64,000 nt of DNA. It comes from Sacculina carcini. Its lineage: Eukaryota > Arthropoda > Thecostraca > Sacculinidae. The stretch is taken from contig OU696576.1 of NCBI GenBank assembly GCA_916048095.2, forward strand, positions 1,901,501 to 1,965,500, in the 5' to 3' direction. Positions 23,505 through 34,348 of the stretch are shown here, piece after piece (positions within the stretch are counted from its first letter, which is position 1; each line of letters begins with the position of its first letter). Under the pieces are notes generated by a model. It was not told the origin of the DNA, did no database searches, and worked only from the letters and a program-made list of their open reading frames with translations. Made by a program: the position numbers and the translations under genes.

Positions 23505-23683
23505 TGTTGTGAGAATAACGATAATAAAGTATAACCAAACATGGTCTTTATTAAGCTGTAAACACCACTTACACAATAACAACACTCACACAACTGGAAG
23601 CATTGTTTCAACGAGCATCAATCGTCTTATCAAGTACAATTATGTAATTACATGACAAGTATAATAGCGTAATTTATATAACA
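23505..23683 (-). repeat. Gypsy A 5' LTR
   Basis: 179 bp matching 16145-16331; on the minus strand it starts TGTTATATAAATTA and ends CTCACAACA. Confidence 0.9.
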
Positions 23684-23957
23684 GGTTTTTCATGCAAATT
23701 TGTTTCTGTGACAAGAGAGCTGTATGCTCCTCATTCTCCGTGTTCTGTTTGGATAATAATCACCACGATTTTAATCATTGTGTATGGCACATTTGATCGT
23801 TACGCGCACGACTCAAGCGAACTGACTATACAACATCAAACCATTACTATAATGAAATGTCTTGAAGGGTGGTAATTTCGCACCTTTCTTGAATGCACTG
23901 CAAGCAAGTGGGCTACACAACGAGGGATGATTTTCGACAATCACAGACAAGCTGCAA
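23684..23957 (-). repeat. Repeat R, copy 1, part 2
   Basis: Continues the homology broken by gypsy A. It matches 40976-41100 and 36060-36190 in opposite orientation. A minus-strand peptide (KTFHYSNGL) is kept in both copies. It is cut off by the CR1 fragment at about 23955. Confidence 0.75.
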
Positions 23958-24793
23958 TCTATATGTTTCTTCTCTTTGTCCGATCCTCCGCACCTATCTT
24001 TCCACATTCATGCGGATGATATCCAAATTTACTTCCCTTTTTCGTCCTCTAACATTTATCTCATTGACCAACTTCTCTCCAACATAGCTGCCTGGGCGAC
24101 CTCCAGAGATCTTCTCTTGAATCTAGATGAGACATAGTTTTTTTGTTTCACCCTCCTAAGATTTCTCCGAACTGCCTTCATTTGTACCTCATCTCTCATA
24201 TTCGTAGTTTGGGCATTGCCTTTTGATCCTTCACTTGACATCTCCAATCATCTTTCAAACGTTGCCCGATCATGTCGATTCATCTTGCGCCAACTATACC
24301 CAATACGCCGACACATCGACGAATCGTCCGCACTGCTTCTTGTTAATTCCTATATCTTCTCCCGTCTCGACTATTGAAATTCTGTATTTTTCACCTATCT
24401 CAAAAAATATTCAAAAATACTTCAGTCAATCGTTAACCTTTCTTGTTGATTTGTTTTGCGTCTTCCTCCTAGGACACCAACCTCTGTACATATTCGGCAA
24501 CTAGGCTGGCTACCAGTCCCTTCGAGGATCCATCATAAGCTTTTCTGTCTTGTATATAAACTTCTTCACTCGCCTTCTCCTCCTTCCTACTTACTCACCC
24601 TCCTGCAGTGCAACGAGCGACCTTCCAGTCGCCGCCCTGTACCTCTGGTTTCTCCTCCTGCTCTTCATGAGTCAAACTGGTCGGCCAAGTCATTCTACGT
24701 TTCTGCTCCCTCTTTACAATCAACTTCCTCCTCATGTCCTGAAGCAAAACTCATACTTCTCATTATCTTCTGTTCGTCTCAAATTTTTGCTAT
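23953..24793 (+). pseudogene. CR1-like RT C-terminal half (5'-truncated), part 1
   Basis: Begins at the NLYVSSLCPIL segment just before YADD of a CR1-type RT. It continues through FHxHADDIQ and the domain ending in RQLGWLPVPSRIHHK and YNQLPPH, spread over several frames. The same order is intact in 50842-53745. The gypsy element C1 splits it at 24793; the 3' UTR resumes at 34349. Confidence 0.85.
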
Positions 24794-25027
24794 TGTAGCT
24801 TCAGCTATTGCGCGTGTTATTGTGTGCGTCTGTGTGTTTGGTTTAGGTTTCATGCGCGCGCGTATGCGTGTTGGTGTGTGCGTGTTCTGTGTGCTGTAGT
24901 GTGTATTTCGCTCATCAATGCTTGTGTGGTTTCGTTCACTTGATTGTCATCCGTGTGTCTGTGCTCGTGTGTACGGCTGAACAATTATACTCCGCGCCAA
25001 AAGGTGTTAGCATTTTCAGTCGCTACA
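24794..25027 (+). repeat. C1 5' LTR
   Basis: 234 bp; lacks about 85 bp of TG-rich sequence present in the 3' LTR (34112-34195) but is otherwise closely similar. Confidence 0.88.
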
Positions 25028-25050
25028 TATTGTTGACCCCGACGCAGCAA

Positions 25051-25560
25051 AATGACTGATGTGAAATCAGATAGGCTCGTTGCGCGTTCAGCACAGGCTT
25101 CTAGTGTAGTCGCAGTGTCTGCGGTGCGAGTTGAACTGCCGGTGTTCGATCCCTGCGACATCGACACATTGATCGCCATGTGCGACAACCTGATGGCTGA
25201 TGCAGGCCTGTCACATCAGACGACTATATTTAGGAAGCTACTCGCCAAACTGCCGCCAGCGCAGTTTCGCCATGTGAAGGATCTAGCAACTGCGCAGCCG
25301 CTTCCAGATTGTTGTTAAGACGAATTGAAAGCAAGACTCCAATCACGGCTTCAACTAACGCCTGCGGAGTGCCTTAGACGGCTGGAAAATATTCCAAAAA
25401 GCATCGGGTGTAGGAAACCCTTGGAGCTGTTCTCTGATTTCAGTACTCTGTATCCGCGTGATACAGACCATGAGATCATCAGAGAGATGTTCTTAGCGCG
25501 ACTCCCCCTTCATTGCAACTCATGTGCAGACAGTGGCTACACACCAGCACACTGATGGAA
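25051..25560 (+). pseudogene. C1 gag
   Basis: Starts at MTDVKSDRL and holds the conserved ELPVFDPCDIDTLIAMCDNL, LLAKLPPAQFRHV and, after a TAA stop, ELKARLQSRL and AECLRRL segments. It is closely related to C2 gag at 62697-63567 (ELPMFNVSDIDTWLAMCENL). The in-frame stops at 25316 and 25553 and frame changes disable it. It would form the particle shell. Confidence 0.85.
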
Positions 25561-25582
25561 GTCGCCCTCAGAGCCGACGCCC

Positions 25583-26118
25583 ATGCAGCGAACGCCAGCG
25601 CAGCTGATTGCAGCACCACTGTGGCTCCAGTTGCAAGTGAAGATTGTGAAGAGTGATTGGTGGCAGCCGTGTATCAATCTCCAGCAAGTCGTGCGAGACG
25701 AACTCCTCGCCAGTCACCGTCGAAGAAACACTGGCAATCTAGCTGGCGGACTCCAGCGTTTAGCTCGCCAACGACCCCTCCAGCTAGATCCTTCGTTGAT
25801 CGCTGGTGCCGTGTGCATCAGCGGTACGGCCACGAGGCTCGCAACTGTCGTCAGCCATGCACCTTCGTTACCGACATGTCGAGAAACGCATCCCGCAGCC
25901 AGCAGTAGTGGCATCTACTGGCTGCTCCAAACAGCGTCACTTGCTTCGTGTCAGCGACCGCCAAGGGCGAGTTTACCTTGTGGATAGTGGCAGTGAGGTA
26001 TCGTTGCTTTCAGCAGGTAGAACAACTGCGCCTCCTTTGTCACACCCTTTGCTGAAAGCGGTCAACGGTACGTCTATACCAGTTTTGCCGTCAACGTCGC
26101 TGTTACTGTTGATCTGAC
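25583..26118 (+). pseudogene. C1 zinc knuckle and protease region
   Basis: Overlapping frames carry the knuckle region (DRWCRVHQRYGHEARNC) and then a protease core RVYLVDSGSEVSLLSA with the intact DSG. The end of the protease is cut off by the I/Jockey-type insertion at 26119. Confidence 0.82.
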
Positions 26119-26852
26119 CATGGGTTGAGTGTACCCTTTTCCCCTGCGGTAGGGGGGTTAGAATTCTGCCGCCGTAGCTGCCGCGTGTCGTAAGAGGCGA
26201 CTAAAGGCAGACATGTCTGGTCAGGTTTCGGCCTGCTACTGGTAACATGTAACACGGTACAACCAGCCGCATGGTCGGAATGTCGGCGACTAATCCGGCC
26301 CCCCACTGGCCTATGCCAGTGAGGAGGGTGGCCAGACACCCAGCAGGAAGAAAAACAAGACCTGTCAAAGGGCGGATGAGCTGGTTAGCAGCCAACGGCC
26401 ATCTGGAAACCCTCCCCCGTCGGATCGGCAAACAGGATCCTGGCCGCTGAGTGTCACGTCACCCGGGGTATAGTGGTGGCGTGACGCAACACTCGTCTTT
26501 GGCCTGCGCATCGAACCCCGACGGGGCCGCTGTTTGGCTCCTCGACAGTGGAGAGAATGGTCCGACGCCGGCACGGGTGGCCGGATAGGGCTCAAGAGGG
26601 TCAAGGGTGAGGTGCCTGGTGCTCGAGGTGGGTCCCGCCCGGTGCAGTGTCCGCCGTTTGCAGTGGGGCTGCAGTTGCTGTGTCCAGATGGACCGGTGGG
26701 GGTCACTGGTCCGGGCCCGGTGCTGTAGCTCCCGCGGACTCGTACCGGGCGGAGCTCGCAGCGAGCTCAGGGGTATTCGGTGCCCGTACAGCGCGCACCA
26801 CCACTGGCGTGGCATCCCATGCTGGCTCTGCCCGTCCCCCCAGTAGGGCCCC

Positions 26853-28535
26853 GTGCAGAGGAGGGTGGTCGTGCGCGCAGAGACAAACAAACAATTCATG
26901 GCTTCAAAAACTCCAACCACCCCACCTGCTGGTCGTCCATCGGGCGATCGGCCACGGCCGCCGAAAGGTGGTCGTACTCTGAGCCACTTGCACGGCGACA
27001 GTCTTGCTGCACCTGTGCCGATGGTGCTGGTTTTTACCAGCACCAATGAACACGTGAAATTGTCGTCGCTGAACCCATTCCGTCGTCTGGATGGTTTCAA
27101 GAACATCGGAGACGCGCCTGTCGAGGCCAGCCGACAGAGAGACGTTTCTCTGCTGGTTAAATACGGCAATGAGACGGCAGCATCCCGCGCGATGAAGGCC
27201 GACACATTCCGGTATCGCGTGGGTACGGGTGAAAACAAGCGTTGGGTGAGCACCCCCATCTCGGTGTGTGCGCACTCGACATTGAACCACGCCAGAGGTG
27301 TTCTGTTCTGTCGTGCGCTGGAGGGTGTTGATAACGATGAAATCTGCGACGGTTTGTCATCCCAGGGTGTCATCCGTGTGGAGCGCATCGTCCGACGGCG
27401 TGAGGGTAGCGAGGTGCCAACGCACTCTTTCTTCCTCACGTTTGACGGTGCTGTTCTGCCGGATGACATCAAGATCAGTGACATCCGTCAGCGTATCCGT
27501 GTCCGCCCCTACGTACCCAACCCAATGCGATGCTACAGGTGCCAACGTTTCGGGCATACGAGCTCCCGCTGCAACCGTGCTGAGATCTGCGGACGCTGCT
27601 CATCCGAACGGCACACCGCTGCTGATTGCGACAATGGGTATTTCTGCGTCAATTGCAGGAGCAGCGGTCATGCGTCCTCGTCGCGTGACTGCCCGGAATG
27701 GCTGAAAGAAAAAGAAATTCTGGCTATCCGCGCTGCCCAGCGCTGCAGTTTCGGCGAGGCGCGTGCTGTATATCGCAGCTCGCATCCGTCGGGCCCGTCC
27801 TTTGCCGGCGTCGTCACGAAGTCGGCTCAGCCTCCACAGTCTGTCGACTCGTTTTTGGAGAAGCTGACTGATGGAGACTTGTTGAAGCTGGCGGGACGAA
27901 TGGGCTTGAAGCTGGTCGTACCTGGGGCTGATAAACATGAGCTTGAACCAACACCGGTTGATCGGCGGCCTGAGGAGGCTGCCGTGTCGCGGTCGCCAAC
28001 GGCCGCACCCCAGCGGTCCCAGGCGTCCGCGACCCAGCGGTCCCAGACGGCCGCAACCCAGCGGCCCAAGGCGGCCGCTCCCCAGCAGCCTGAAAAGGCT
28101 GCTGAGCGGCGACCTCAGCGGGTCGCCGATCGGCCGGTCAGCCGGCCGATGGACCGCGCTGGCAAATCGGCAGCGATGCCGGTTAGTCAGGGCGGCAAAA
28201 AACCGGCCGCTCAGCAGGCTTCCAAGCCAGCAGAGCGGTCGTCTCCGAACCGGAGGAAATCCGGAGACTGGACGGTGGTTCAGCACAAGAGCCGCCGTTC
28301 GGTCAAGTCAGCCTCGCCGATGAGTGACCGGCGAGCATCTCCCGGTCACAAAGCGAGCGCGGTCCCTGCATCTCCGCGCTCGGCGGTTGCTAGCGCACCG
28401 CCTTTCGCACACGACGGAGCGACTCCCACCACTGCCATGGAGGTGGAGAGTTCCTCTAAGCGGAAGCTCTCGGCCTCTCCAAGTGGGTCCCCACCTGACT
28501 CGGAGAGAGGACGATCGGCTAAGCGATGCGATTAG
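26853..28535 (+). CDS. ORF1 (Gag-like) of the I/Jockey-type element
   Basis: A 560-codon open frame. An RRM-like middle (about residues 50-220) is followed by three zinc knuckles: CYRCQRFGHTSSRC, CGRCSSERHTAADC and CVNCRSSGHASSSRDC. Then comes a long Ala/Pro/Gln-rich tail with short repeats of the type SQxxATQR, and a basic Ser-rich end. It binds element RNA and forms the RNP. The first in-frame start is 26853; MASKTP at 26898 is a plausible alternative that begins just before the conserved part. No stop or frameshift is seen, in contrast to ORF2. It ends 85 bp before ORF2. Confidence 0.9.
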   Translation: MQRRVVVRAETNKQFMASKTPTTPPAGRPSGDRPRPPKGGRTLSHLHGDSLAAPVPMVLVFTSTNEHVKLSSLNPFRRLDGFKNIGDAPVEASRQRDVSLLVKYGNETAASRAMKADTFRYRVGTGENKRWVSTPISVCAHSTLNHARGVLFCRALEGVDNDEICDGLSSQGVIRVERIVRRREGSEVPTHSFFLTFDGAVLPDDIKISDIRQRIRVRPYVPNPMRCYRCQRFGHTSSRCNRAEICGRCSSERHTAADCDNGYFCVNCRSSGHASSSRDCPEWLKEKEILAIRAAQRCSFGEARAVYRSSHPSGPSFAGVVTKSAQPPQSVDSFLEKLTDGDLLKLAGRMGLKLVVPGADKHELEPTPVDRRPEEAAVSRSPTAAPQRSQASATQRSQTAATQRPKAAAPQQPEKAAERRPQRVADRPVSRPMDRAGKSAAMPVSQGGKKPAAQQASKPAERSSPNRRKSGDWTVVQHKSRRSVKSASPMSDRRASPGHKASAVPASPRSAVASAPPFAHDGATPTTAMEVESSSKRKLSASPSGSPPDSERGRSAKRCD

Positions 28536-28620
28536 GTACCTGTGCTACCTGGTTGTTAGTGTATATGTGCCTTTTTAACGGGAGTATTTATATGTATTTT
28601 ATTATATTATACTTATTTTT

Positions 28621-30762
28621 ATGTCCATTTTACAATGGAATATTAGAGGTATTAGACCGAATTTTAATGATTTACTGCATATTTTACACTCCCGACAACC
28701 ATCGATTTTAGCAATACAGGAGACTAAGCTTTTAACTTCTTCGTATTTTAGTATTCAGGATTTTAATGTTTTTAGATATGATAATCCCAGCTCGACTATA
28801 GCCCATGGCGGGGTTATGCTGGCTGTTCGCACCAGTGTACCCTGTCGCCGCCTGCATATTCAGTCAGATTTGCAGGTGGTTGCTGTTCGGTGCTGGCTGG
28901 GTGGTAGGGAGGTGAGTGTGTGCTCATTGTACCTGCCGCCTGGTCGCCCGTTCCCAAGGGCTGACGTCGAGTTTTTAATCAGTTCACTTTCACCCCCTTT
29001 TTATGTGTTAGGCGATTTTAATGCTCACAGCCCTTTTTGGGGCTGTGATGCATATTGTAGCCGTGGTTTTATTATGGAGGATATTTTAACTGTATTAGAC
29101 ATAGGTATTTTAAACACAGGCACATATACGCATTGTACCATGCCATCGGGAAGCATGTCCGCTCTGGACCTCAGTCTGTGCAGTCCCAGTCTGCAGGCAT
29201 CCACGAGCTGGACCGTTGAGAACAGTCTGTATGGGAGTGACCACTTCCCTATATGGATCTGTCTCAATGAGGTACCTAGGTTGGGAACACGACCACCGAG
29301 ATGGAATTTCAAACGAGCTGATTGGGTCCGCTATGATTGCTTGACACTGGAAGCCATGGGCAACCCCACACTTCGACCCAGCGTCGAAGGTTTTACTGAG
29401 GCCATTGTCACCTGTGCCAAACAGAGCAGTCCGCGTACGGCATCGCGTCCCCGGCGGCGTCCTGTTCCTTGGTGGACAGACGCGTGTGCTACGGCGTTGC
29501 GAGAGCGACGTCGTTGCTGGGGTCGCTTCCGGCGCAACAGCACGGTGGCAAACATGCTTTGCTTCCGCCACGCTCGCGCAAAAGCTCGATGGACCTTTCG
29601 CGAGGCGAAGCGGGCCTCGTGGGTGTCCTATGTGTCCAGCATTAATCGGCATTGTCCTATATCCACCATATGGGACCGTATAAAGCGCATCTCTGGTAAG
29701 TACCGTCCCAATCCACTGCCTTCTTTGGAGATCAGTGGCGTGGACGTGATTAATCCGGAGCATGTTGCTGACGAAATTGGCCGATATTTAGCGGAGCGCT
29801 GTCGTGCAAACGTAGACGACCCTGATTTTGCGGCGATCAAACAGCAGTGCGAGAGATCACCCTTTGATTTCTCCACCAACTGTCAGCTGCCAATCAACAG
29901 CGATTTTTCAGCATCTGAGCTGAGAACAGCCTTGCGATCGCTACGCGATGTGGCTGAAGGCCCTGATGGGGTTCACAACCTCATGCTGAAACGTCTGTCG
30001 CCCGCAGTTCTGTCCACTTTGTTGCAGGTCTTCAATGATCTGTGGAATGGTGGACAGTTTCCAGCCTCCTGGCGACGGGCAATCGTGATACCCATCACAC
30101 AACAGGGCAAATCGGGCGATCACCCGTCTGACTATCGCCCGATATCGCTTACCTCCAGTCTCTGCAAACTGTTTGAGAAAATGGTTTGCAGACGGCTGGT
30201 ATGGTTTCTGGAACGCGGTCGGCTGTTCAATGATGCTCAGTGCGGATTTCGCCAGGGTCGCTCAACGTTAGACCACTTGGTGACCATTGACTCTCGCGTA
30301 CGTGAAAGTTTCACGCGAGGTCACCACGTCGGGGCGATATTCTTTGACATCGAAAAGGCATATGACACCACATGGCGACATGGTATTCTTCGCAAACTGC
30401 ATCGCTGTGGTGTCAGAGGCAACATGGGGAGGTTCGTACACAATTTCCTTTTGCACCGCACATTCTGTGTGCGTGTGGGGAACTCCCTGTCTCGTTCTTT
30501 CGATCAGGCAGAAGGCGTTCCACAGGGTAGTGTGCTCAGCGTGGCCCTTTTTGCCATAATGATCAACGACATTGACGATCATTTGCCTCCCTCGATTGGA
30601 CGGTCTCGAGATGGCGAAAGCTTTCGCTACGTACGTGTCTCTGCGTCCTTCAAGAAGCGCATAGCCCCACCACCGCGGAGCAGAATTTCATTGGGCGAAT
30701 TCTACAATCTCACAGCCCCTGTCCACCCAGCAGAAAATGATGGTACCAGATATCAGTCATGA
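28621..30762 (+). pseudogene. ORF2 (endonuclease and partial RT) of the I/Jockey-type element
   Basis: Residues 1-220 form an AP-type endonuclease with ILQWNIRG, IQETKL, VLGDFNAHSPFWG and SDHFPI. The RT follows with DYRPISLTS, CGFRQGRSTLDHL, AIFFDIEKAYDTTW and GVPQGSVLSVALF. After LPPSIGRS (about 30606) the expected YADD motif and thumb are absent and unrelated codons run to a stop. The endonuclease would nick target DNA and RT would copy from the nick; without YADD the RT is dead. Full family ORF2s are usually well over 1000 residues, compared with 713 here. Confidence 0.9.
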
Positions 30763-31070
30763 GTTGTGCCATGCATTCTGGGGAGGTGGCCCTCTCTAAT
30801 ACGTCTTACGTCCTTGTGGCGCCATAGTGTGGAGAGGGTCGGTTCTGCGGTGGCAGCGAGCTGCACGGGGCACACCTGTGTGTTTATAAGCTTCGGCTTC
30901 TTCCCGTGTAGCAGCTGCCACTTAGGCATTTAACCTTTAACCTTTAACCAGTCGGGTTTCCTGCTGTAACCACTCCCGGCGTCTCTCACAGGATTGTGAC
31001 CAACAGCCGACCTGTATTCGCACGCGTCAGGCGTATGCATCCCGCCAAGCAGGTGGCTGCCAAACAGTAG

Positions 31071-31805
31071 TTGGATGACTTGGTATCCCGTGGAGTCCTT
31101 GTTCCTTCTTCTTCGTCGTGGTCAAGCCCAATTCATTTGATTGAGAAGGATAGAGGCAAGTCGTACAAGATGGTTGGCTGCTACGAGAAACTCAACACCA
31201 TCACCGAACCAGACAGGTACCCGTTACGAAACATACAATCGTTTACCGACAGGTTAACTGGCTCGAAGCTGAGCTGACTTGGCCAGAGCTTTTGCGCAAG
31301 TTCTAGTCCATGGTCCCGACCAAGTGAAGACTGCAATCACGACGCCGTTTGGTTTGTACCACTACACGAGAATGCCATTCGGATTGTGTAATGCTACTCA
31401 GACGTTCCAACGCCTGATGGACACTGTCGTCCGCGGATTGCCGAGAGTATTTGTCTACATAGACGATATTTTGCTCTATTCGCCGGATGAAGCTACACAT
31501 AAAAAGGACCTATCTGCGCTGTTTGCTCGTTTAGCCAAGCATGGCCTGGTCATCAAACCAGAGAAGTGTGTGTTTGGTAAGCGCTCCGTTAGCTTTCTTG
31601 GATTTGGTGTTTCAGCGAACGGTATCAAACCTCTAGCAAGTAAGGTAGAAGACCTTCTGCGTGTACCACAGCCAGCGGACAGTACTGAATGCGAGCGTTT
31701 CGTTGGTATGCTAAATTTTTATCACAGGTTTGTGCCCGGTATAGCCGATTTGTTGCGACCGCTTCACGAACTTGCAAGACGGACAAAGAAGAATTTTCTC
31801 TGGAC
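31071..31805 (+). pseudogene. C1 reverse transcriptase
   Basis: Frames 31071-31277 and 31279 onward join by a frameshift within the segment coding TGSKL/ARAFAQV. Motifs include SSSWSSPIHLIEKD, TRMPFGLCNATQTFQRLMD, VYIDDILLYSP with both Asp, and FVGMLNFYHRFVPGIADLLRPL. The start was lost when the I/Jockey-type element arrived and flanking bases were deleted. The frame continues after the insertion at 32331. Confidence 0.9.
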
Positions 31806-32325
31806 GAGCGAGCATATGATGAGAAATATATTACTGACAATAATCAGACCAAGAATTGAGTATGCTGCTGTTGTATGGCGCCTCACGAAGTGCGACATAT
31901 AAGAAAAATTGAAAAATTACGGAGATTTGCGACCAAACTAGTACCGGAGATTCGTGCGCTACCCTATGAGGAAAGGTTGGATGAGATGAATCTACCAACG
32001 CTGGAAAGAAGAAGAGAGAGAGGAGACTTAATTAACATCTACAGATTCATGACAGGAATATTGATTCGAAAGAAATTGGACTAGTGCAGCAAAACCAACG
32101 AGGACGAGGCCATAACAAAAAATTGAGAAAAACGAGATGTAGAAAAGACATAAAGAAATATAGCTTTCCGTTCCGCTGTGTGAATGAATGTAACAGTTTA
32201 CACAGGGCGATTGTAGAAGTAAATAGTTTATCGCTGTTTAAAGAAAAACTAGACAAATATTGGAAGAAAGACAGGACACTCCGAGCATAGCTCATATCCT
32301 GTAACCCAAGTAGATGAGTACAACT
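31806..32325 (+). mobile_element. Fragment of an L2/CR1-like non-LTR element
   Basis: After LWTSE of C1 the frame turns into ILLTIIRPRIEYAAVVW, then KIEKLRRFATKLVPEIRALPYEERL and RRERGDLINIYRFMTGI, typical of the domain after RT in L2/CR1-like elements. It is 5'-truncated and ends at about 32325, where C1 resumes with TPAFERAK. A fragment of the same kind lies at 63755-64000. Confidence 0.85.
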
Positions 32326-32330
32326 ATGTG

Positions 32331-34061
32331 AGTACACCTGCGTTCGAAAGAGCCAAGACTTGTCTGGCTGCAGCTTCTCAGCTGGCTATTCCACACGACC
32401 GTGGTACAATTCAGGTCGTAGCCGATGCATCAGACCGAGCCATTGGAGCGGTCATTCAGCAAGAGCAAAGCGGTGTCCTCGCTCCCATTGTGTATCATTC
32501 CCGTTCTCTGACTCCAGTGCAGCGCAGGTGGAGCACGTCTGATAAGGAGCTATTTGCCCTGGTAAGCAACGCAAAGCGTTTTAGGTATCTTCTTGAAGGT
32601 CGCCTTGAGCTTCAGTGGTGGACAGACCACAAGTCGATCGTGCATATGTTCACCAGCTGTACCGATCGCTCGGCTCGTGTGCAACGCCAAATCGCGTACC
32701 TGAGCGAGCTTTCAACCGATGTGCGTCATATCAGCGGAAGTCTCAACGTCGTTTCCGACTGTCTGAGCCGCTTGCCTACTGGCAACACTCGATCGTCTGC
32801 CGATAGTACTGAAGTCACCGTAGCGGATGTTGAGTCTCAACAATGCATCGATCTTCGCACAGTGCCTGGAACCGAAGTGAAGCTAGTGGTCGATGTTTCG
32901 ACTGGAATTGACCGGCCGCTGCTGCCGGAGGTCATGCAGAAAACTGTTTTTGACATCATTCACGGCTTGAGTCATCCCAGCGCGAGAACAACACGTCGAC
33001 TCGTGTCAGAACGGTACGTCTTCAAACGTGTGTCCTCGAAGGTTGCTTCCTGGGTGAAATTGTGTCTTAACTGTCAGGTTTGTAAAATATCTCGGCACCA
33101 GCGGACAGCATTGAAACGCCCTTCACATCCTTCAGGTCGTTTTGAGTCTCTGAACGTAGACATCGTGGGGCCCCTTCCTGTCTCGAACGGGTTTAGATAC
33201 CTTTTTACCATCGTAGATCGTTACATCCGCTATCCTGATGCCATCCCCATGGTCGATGCCACCGCAAATTCCTGCGCTCGGGCATTGCTTGATTGGGTAT
33301 CGAGATTTGGCATGTGTCTCGCGGTTACTTCCGATCGCGGCCGACAATTTATCAGCGACCTGTGGAGAGAGCTGTGGCGCCTGCTCGGTGTTCATCACGC
33401 GACGACATGTGCTTACATGCCCCAACAGAATGGGCTCGTGGAACGGATGCACCGACAGCTCAAGGCCGCTCTGTGTGCAGCGTTGTCGGGTGGCGCGAGC
33501 TGGGACGTTGCATTGCCCATCGTCTTGATGGGCATGAGGGCGTCTTATAAGCCCGACATAAATTCTTCTTCAGCTGAGCTAGTCATCGGCGGGAAATTCC
33601 GACTTCCCGGCCAATTGCGGCCGGTGTCGGACACCGCGCGCGCTCTGACACAAGTCATGTCGCGCATTCGTCCAGTGTCAACAGACTGGCACAATCGTTA
33701 CGAATCGCAGCGCCCATTCGTCTCGCAGGAGCTGCCGTCTGCCAGCCACGTCTTCGTCCGAGTTGATGGGCATCGCGCACCGCTGACGCCGCCGTACGCA
33801 GGTCCTTATCGGATCATACGCCGCGGCTACAAAGCCTACGTGCTGGACTTCGGCAACCGTCGTGAGACAGTGTCGATCGACGCCTCAAGCCAGCTTTTAT
33901 TGAGAGATCCGACTCAACTGCTCATTCCAACTGCGGTTACGAGACTCGCTGTGGCCGGTCGGCTCGTCCTCCTGAACGTCTTGGATCGGTGTCAACCTTG
34001 GCGCCTGGGGGGGGGGAGGGCTGTAGCTTTAGCTAGCTTTAGCTGTAGCTGGTGCGCGTGA
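32331..34061 (+). CDS. C1 RNase H and integrase
   Basis: A long open frame of 577 codons. RNase H: VVADASDRAIGAVIQQEQ, YHSRSLTPVQRRWSTSDKE and WWTDHKSIV. Integrase zinc finger: HGLSHPSARTTRRL...CLNCQVC. Core: SLNVDIVGPLP, VTSDRGRQFIS and PQQNGLVERMH, so the three acidic residues are intact. A C-terminal module with HVFVRVDGHRAPLTPPYAGPYRI follows. RNase H degrades the RNA of the hybrid and integrase inserts the cDNA. The rest of pol is broken, so the element is not autonomous. The last codons extend into the 3' LTR. Confidence 0.9.
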   Translation, partial: STPAFERAKTCLAAASQLAIPHDRGTIQVVADASDRAIGAVIQQEQSGVLAPIVYHSRSLTPVQRRWSTSDKELFALVSNAKRFRYLLEGRLELQWWTDHKSIVHMFTSCTDRSARVQRQIAYLSELSTDVRHISGSLNVVSDCLSRLPTGNTRSSADSTEVTVADVESQQCIDLRTVPGTEVKLVVDVSTGIDRPLLPEVMQKTVFDIIHGLSHPSARTTRRLVSERYVFKRVSSKVASWVKLCLNCQVCKISRHQRTALKRPSHPSGRFESLNVDIVGPLPVSNGFRYLFTIVDRYIRYPDAIPMVDATANSCARALLDWVSRFGMCLAVTSDRGRQFISDLWRELWRLLGVHHATTCAYMPQQNGLVERMHRQLKAALCAALSGGASWDVALPIVLMGMRASYKPDINSSSAELVIGGKFRLPGQLRPVSDTARALTQVMSRIRPVSTDWHNRYESQRPFVSQELPSASHVFVRVDGHRAPLTPPYAGPYRIIRRGYKAYVLDFGNRRETVSIDASSQLLLRDPTQLLIPTAVTRLAVAGRLVLLNVLDRCQPWRLGGGRAVALASFSCSWCA

Positions 34062-34348
34062 TATTGTGTGCGTCTGTGTGGTTGGTTTAGGTTTCATGCG
34101 CGCGCGTATGTGTGTGTGTACAGTGTAATGTGTATGCCTGCTTGTTCATCAGAACATTTGCACACAATAATGAGGTGTACGTAAATGCGTGTTGGTGTGT
34201 GCGTGTTCTGTGTGCTGTAGTGTGTATTTCGCTCATCCGTGCTTGTGTGGTTTCGTTCACTTGATTGTCATTCGTGTGTCTGTGCTCGTGTGTGCGGCTG
34301 AACAATTATACTCCGCGCCAAAAGGTGTTAGCATTTTCAGTCGCTACA
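34022..34348 (+). repeat. C1 3' LTR
   Basis: 327 bp, followed by the CTAT duplication at 34349-34352. Confidence 0.88.

Larger units (their letters stand above)
16145..23683 (-). mobile_element. Ty3/gypsy LTR retrotransposon A (interrupted by B)
   Basis: Both LTRs are present (16145-16331 and 23505-23683; TGTT...ACA when read on either strand) and the 5-bp target duplication GGTTT flanks them at 16140-16144 and 23684-23688. Removing the nested LTR element B (3417 bp plus its duplicated 5 bp) leaves about 4.1 kb. Gag, protease, RT, RNase H and integrase occur in order on the minus strand but in several frames. The element sits inside repeat R. Confidence 0.93.
26119..30949 (+). mobile_element. 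I/Jockey-type non-LTR retrotransposon, internally deleted
   Basis: A 5' UTR (26119-26852), ORF1, ORF2 and a 3' end of TTTAACC repeats (to 30949) are present in order. ORF2 loses its sequence from just before the YADD box onward, although the 3' UTR is kept, so the loss is an internal deletion. The 5' UTR contains TCGTAAGAGGCGACTAAA. Pieces of this family occur at 11996-12285 (ORF2) and 37145-37345 (5' UTR). I found no clear target duplication. Confidence 0.88.
24794..34348 (+). mobile_element. Ty3/gypsy element C1 (CsRn1-like), with nested insertions
   Basis: LTRs at 24794-25027 and 34022-34348 begin TGTAGCTT and end TCGCTACA, and a 4-bp duplication CTAT flanks them. A primer-binding-like TTGACCCCGACGC follows the 5' LTR, as in CsRn1-type elements primed by tRNA-Trp. 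Gag, protease, RT, RNase H and integrase are in order. An I/Jockey-type element (26119-30949) and a small non-LTR fragment (31806-32325) lie inside. The element is inserted in a CR1 copy whose sequence continues on both sides. Confidence 0.92.

Noticed and set aside
26459..27484. A 341-codon minus-strand frame
   Set aside because: Antisense to the GC-rich 5' UTR and ORF1 of the I/Jockey-type element; it has no domain.
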